64,000 nt of DNA from NCBI RefSeq assembly GCF_030323865.1, contig NZ_CP066362.1:3348001-3412000 (forward strand), given 5' to 3'. The DNA is from Pseudarthrobacter defluvii (GTDB taxonomy: Bacteria > Actinomycetota > Actinomycetes > Actinomycetales > Micrococcaceae). The position numbers and the translations under genes are program-made. Below, one piece after another: positions 60,861 to 64,000 of this stretch (within the stretch, counting starts at the first letter, position 1; the number at the start of each line of letters is the position of its first letter). The notes beneath the pieces are model-generated. The model ran no database searches and was not told the DNA's origin. It saw only the letters and a list, made by a program, of their open reading frames with translations.

Positions 60861-62198
60861 ATGACGCACACCGTCCAGCCCAACAACCCCGAGGCTACCC
60901 CGGCGCCGGACGCCACGGACATCCCCGCAGCGCCGGCACCTGCCAAGGATCCGTCGTCGTCCGCCTTGCCCGCGGCACTCAAGCGCCGCGTCCCCAAGTA
61001 CTCCGACCTGGCACCGCTGATGCAGTTCAAGAAGCCCGAGTTCAGCAGGGAAGCCCGGTTGAAGCGGGCCAGCACCATCTGGGAGCTCCGCGAGATGGCC
61101 AAGCGACGCACGCCCAAGGCACCCTTTGACTACACGGACGGCGCGGCCGAAGAGGAGATCACGCTCCGCCGCGCCCGCCAGGCGTTCCTGGACATCGAGT
61201 TCCGGCCGGGCATCCTCCGCAACGTCTCCACGATCGATTTGAGCACCGAGATCCTGGGCAAACCGTCCCGGCTCCCCGTCGGCATCGCCCCCACCGGGTT
61301 CACCCGCATGATGCAGTCCGAAGGTGAATATGCCGGCTCGCAGGCCGCCGAGGCTGCAGGCGTCCCCTACACCCTGTCCACCATGGGCACAGCCTCCCTT
61401 GAGGACGTCGCCGAGGCTGCTCCCAACGGTCGCAACTGGTTCCAGCTGTACCTGTGGACGGACCGCGACCGCTCGCTGGAACTCATCGATCGTGCCGCCA
61501 AGGCGGGCAACGACACCCTCATGGTCACCGTGGACACCGCCGTGGCCGGCGCCCGCCTCCGCGACGTCCGCAACGGCATGACCATCCCGCCGGCGCTGAC
61601 CCTGAAGACGGTCCTCGACGCGTCCTACCGCCCGGCCTGGTGGTTCAACTTCCTCACCCACGAACCGCTGACGTTCGCCTCACTGTCCCGCTACACCGGC
61701 ACCGTGGCGGACCTGATCAACTCCATGTTCGACCCCACGCTCACGTTCGGGGACCTGGACTGGCTGCGCGAAACCTGGAAGGGCAAGCTGGTGGTCAAGG
61801 GCATCCAGACCGTGGAGGACGCCCGCCGCGTGGTGGACCACGGCGCCGACGGGGTGGTCCTCTCCAACCACGGCGGCCGCCAGTTGGACCGCGCGCCCAT
61901 CCCGTTCCATCTGCTGCCCGAGGTCAAGCAGGCGTTCACCACCGACAACAGCGATGCCGCCATCGTCCTGGACACCGGCATCATGAGCGGCGCAGACATT
62001 GTGGCCGCGCTGGCCATGGGCGCGGACTTCACCCTGATCGGCCGTGCGTACCTTTACGGCCTGATGGCGGGCGGCCGGGCCGGCGTGGACCGCACCCTCC
62101 AGATCCTCGAGAAGGACATGGCCCGCACCATGGCCCTCCTGGGCGTCAGCCGCGTTTCCGAGCTGACCCCGGACCACGTGCGGCTGTTGGGCAAGTAA
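60861..62198 (+). CDS. lldD: L-lactate dehydrogenase / alpha-hydroxy-acid oxidase (FMN)
   Basis: 445 residues. After a 40-residue disordered N terminus come the FMN enzyme blocks [43 protein letters not shown] and [13 protein letters not shown] (active-site His near residue 337, Arg near 340). It oxidises L-lactate to pyruvate. It may take the lactate made from L-lactaldehyde by the rhamnose pathway. GAGGAGGAGCA precedes the ATG. It lies 88 nt after the LacI gene on the same strand. Confidence 0.9.
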   Translation: MTHTVQPNNPEATPAPDATDIPAAPAPAKDPSSSALPAALKRRVPKYSDLAPLMQFKKPEFSREARLKRASTIWELREMAKRRTPKAPFDYTDGAAEEEITLRRARQAFLDIEFRPGILRNVSTIDLSTEILGKPSRLPVGIAPTGFTRMMQSEGEYAGSQAAEAAGVPYTLSTMGTASLEDVAEAAPNGRNWFQLYLWTDRDRSLELIDRAAKAGNDTLMVTVDTAVAGARLRDVRNGMTIPPALTLKTVLDASYRPAWWFNFLTHEPLTFASLSRYTGTVADLINSMFDPTLTFGDLDWLRETWKGKLVVKGIQTVEDARRVVDHGADGVVLSNHGGRQLDRAPIPFHLLPEVKQAFTTDNSDAAIVLDTGIMSGADIVAALAMGADFTLIGRAYLYGLMAGGRAGVDRTLQILEKDMARTMALLGVSRVSELTPDHVRLLGK

Positions 62199-62201
62199 CC
62201 C

Positions 62202-62813
62202 CTACTTCTTGCGGCCAAACTTGGGCAGGTTGGGGAGGTTCGCCAGCAGGTCGGCGGCCTTGGTGGCGGCACGGCCGACGGTGCGTCCGATCTGCTGCGG
62301 AACGCTGTCGTCGCTCAGCGGCGCGGCGGTGCCGCCAGGAATCACGACGGCGGGGCTCAGCTCGGCGCCTTCCCGCACCAGGACAGGCGCCGGGACTTCC
62401 TCCCGGGCCGGCTGCGCAGGTTCCAGGGACCGTGGCGCAGACGGCAGCGAGGCTGCCGCAGCGGCGACGCCCTCCCGCAGGTGGGCAGGGATTGCCTGGC
62501 CGGCGGCTGCCTGGTCCCGGCCGGTTGGTGACGCGGCGGCTTTGGCGCCGGTGCCGACGTCGAACGTTTCCAGCCAGGTGGCGATGCCCTCCAGCGGGCC
62601 CCGGTTCAAGGCGTAGTACCGCTTCTGGCCCTGCGCGCGCATGCTGACCAGCTGCGCTTCTCGGAGGACTTTCAGGTGCTTGGAGATGGTGGGCTGGCTA
62701 GCCGCCAGTTCCTCCACCAGTTCCCCCACGGCTTTGTCTCCTGCCCGGAGGGCCACCAGGATGTCCCGCCGCGTGGATTCCGCTATGACGGCAAATACGT
62801 CGTCTGTCACCAT
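62202..62813 (-). CDS. ArsR-family regulator with disordered C-terminal tail
   Basis: 203 residues. HTH region ESTRRDILVALRAGDKAVGELVEELAASQPTISKHLKVL, typical of ArsR. The first 95 residues are the DNA-binding domain; the remaining 105 are Ala/Pro rich with a basic end (LPKFGRKK). No cysteine metal site is seen. ATG is preceded by GGGAGG. It lies 67 nt downstream of the acuC stop and converges on lldD. Target unknown. Confidence 0.82.
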   Translation of the reverse strand: MVTDDVFAVIAESTRRDILVALRAGDKAVGELVEELAASQPTISKHLKVLREAQLVSMRAQGQKRYYALNRGPLEGIATWLETFDVGTGAKAAASPTGRDQAAAGQAIPAHLREGVAAAAASLPSAPRSLEPAQPAREEVPAPVLVREGAELSPAVVIPGGTAAPLSDDSVPQQIGRTVGRAATKAADLLANLPNLPKFGRKK

Positions 62814-62880
62814 GCCTCCCACCCTAACGACATATACGCCGAAAGGCATCAACTATTTCGGCTGACGCAGGTCGAGCCGG

Positions 62881-64000
62881 CTAGTCGAACCAGGGATCGA
62901 GGCCGTGCAGCGGGAACACCGCCTTGCGGGTGGCCATCACCGTGCGGTCCACGGCGTCATTCGGGTCGAAGCCCACTTCCCAGGAACGCCACCACAGCTC
63001 CACGTCGTCGCCCATGAGGGCGGGCGCTTCCCTGCCGAACTTCTCCGCCACGTACTGCCGCCAAACCTCGGGCACAGGTGTCCGCAACGGCACGGGCCGC
63101 CCCGCGGCGATGGCCACCAGGTGGCTCCAGGCCCGCGGCACCACGTCCAGCACGTTGTACCCTCCGCCGCCTGTGGCGATCCAGCGGCCGCCGCAGTACC
63201 GCTCGGCCAGATGCCCGACGGCGCTTGCCGCCTCCCGCTGTCCATCCACGCTCAGGTTGAGGTGTGTGAGGGGATCGCTGCGGTGGGAGTCGCAGCCGTG
63301 CTGGCTCACGATCACCTCAGGTTCGAAGGCACCCACCAGTTGCGGCACCACGGCGTAGAAGGCGCGCAGCCAGCCGGCGTCGGAAGTGCCTGCCGGCAGC
63401 GCGACGTTCACGGCTGTGCCCTCCGCCGCCGGGCCGCCGATCTCGTTGGCGAACCCGGTTCCGGGGAAGAGAGTCAGGCCTGTCTCGTGCAGCGAGATGG
63501 TGAGCACCCGGGGATCGTCCCAGAAGATGTTCTGCGTGCCGTCCCCGTGGTGGGCGTCAACATCGACGTAGGCCACTTTGGGCACGCCGCCGTCGAGCAG
63601 CCTCTGCACGGCGATGGCAGCATCGTTGTAAATGCAGAACCCGCTGGCCCGCTCCCGGGCCGCGTGGTGCATGCCGCCGCCGAAGTTCACGGCATGCACG
63701 GCAGAACCCTCCAGCAGGCGCTGGGCTGCGAGCAGTGAGCCGCCCGCCAGGCGCGCAGCGGCTTCATGCATGCCGGCAAAGGCTGGATCGTCCTCGGTTC
63801 CCAGCCCGCGGGACTCGTCCGGCTGCGAAGGGTCCGCACTGACGCGGCGGACAGCCGCCACGTAGTCGGGTGAATGGACGCATTCCAGTTCAGCGTCCGT
63901 TGCCACCTCGGGTGCCGCCACGTGAACGTGGTCAAGGTCGAAGATCCCCAGGCTCCGGGCAAGGCGGGCCGTCAGCTCCATCCGCTCCGGCGCCATGGGG
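62881..64000 (-). CDS. acuC: Acetoin utilisation AcuC-like deacetylase, 5' end outside window
   Basis: At least 372 residues to the right edge. The visible part starts inside the HPMAPERMELT motif of the histone-deacetylase superfamily. Conserved blocks include NFGGGMHHA (active-site His), VDVDAHHGDGTQ (metal ligands), and the GCDSHRSDPL ligand Asp. These zinc enzymes remove acetyl groups, for AcuC from acetyl-CoA synthetase. The start codon and promoter lie beyond 64,000. Confidence 0.9.
   Translation of the reverse strand, partial: PMAPERMELTARLARSLGIFDLDHVHVAAPEVATDAELECVHSPDYVAAVRRVSADPSQPDESRGLGTEDDPAFAGMHEAAARLAGGSLLAAQRLLEGSAVHAVNFGGGMHHAARERASGFCIYNDAAIAVQRLLDGGVPKVAYVDVDAHHGDGTQNIFWDDPRVLTISLHETGLTLFPGTGFANEIGGPAAEGTAVNVALPAGTSDAGWLRAFYAVVPQLVGAFEPEVIVSQHGCDSHRSDPLTHLNLSVDGQREAASAVGHLAERYCGGRWIATGGGGYNVLDVVPRAWSHLVAIAAGRPVPLRTPVPEVWRQYVAEKFGREAPALMGDDVELWWRSWEVGFDPNDAVDRTVMATRKAVFPLHGLDPWFD

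Overview
The window is high-GC chromosomal DNA from an actinobacterium. Gene order and protein style point to the family Micrococcaceae, close to Arthrobacter or Pseudarthrobacter. This is inferred from a Rex/glutaredoxin/SerB-like/bS22/excisionase-type HTH cluster, a CcsB-ResB-CcdA cytochrome c maturation operon, a DUF222/HNH gene, leaderless promoters and an abundance of sugar ABC transporters. No tRNA, rRNA, CRISPR array or intact insertion sequence was seen.

Layout. 1-3,121: a membrane-anchored Hsp70-like protein followed by a LuxR-type regulator that runs off the left edge. 3,122-8,061: cytochrome c biogenesis operon (phosphatase, TlpA-like, CcdA, ResB, CcsB), minus strand. 8,195-13,628: core genes (YceI, a tetra-spanning protein, Rex, glutaredoxin-like, HAD phosphatase, ribosomal protein bS22, excisionase-type HTH, DAHP synthase). 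The DAHP synthase gene is preceded by an aromatic leader peptide. 13,865-22,656: L-rhamnose operon (rhaM, rhaI, fused aldolase-dehydrogenase, rhaB, esterase, GPH transporter) with a divergent LacI regulator. 24,016-29,592: a rhamnogalacturonan uptake and processing operon (YtcQ/YteP/YtcP-type ABC importer, CE12 esterase, DUF1961, DUF624). 29,847-41,692: Gfo/Idh oxidoreductase, GH78 alpha-L-rhamnosidase, a second ABC importer and a GH42 beta-galactosidase. 41,930-43,769: DUF222/HNH gene and a truncated acetyltransferase. 43,971-53,402: a third ABC importer with two paralogous binding proteins, then an esterase, a Gfo/Idh-DUF6807 fusion and an M24-fold protein. 53,467-60,772: an oxidative galacturonate pathway (uronate dehydrogenase, enolase-superfamily enzyme, keto-deoxyglucarate dehydratase, alpha-ketoglutarate semialdehyde dehydrogenase) plus a Gfo/Idh protein and a second LacI regulator. 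60,861-64,000: L-lactate dehydrogenase, ArsR regulator and AcuC (cut at the right edge).

How it fits together. The 13.8-62.2 kb stretch reads as a pectin (rhamnogalacturonan I) catabolic island. Side chains would be trimmed by the beta-galactosidase and the acetylesterases, and oligosaccharides imported by three ABC systems. Rhamnose would be released by the GH78 enzyme and catabolised to dihydroxyacetone phosphate plus lactate, which LldD oxidises to pyruvate. Galacturonate would be oxidised to alpha-ketoglutarate. Two LacI-type operator families thread the island. Motif A (TG-N3-CGTT-W-CA) occurs around the rhamnose and first ABC genes. Motif B (GAAAGCGTTTTC) occurs around the galacturonate and third ABC genes. 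Both occur in the intergenic region at 39,503-39,676. No ABC ATPase, pectate lyase or unsaturated galacturonyl hydrolase is encoded in the window, so those functions must lie elsewhere.
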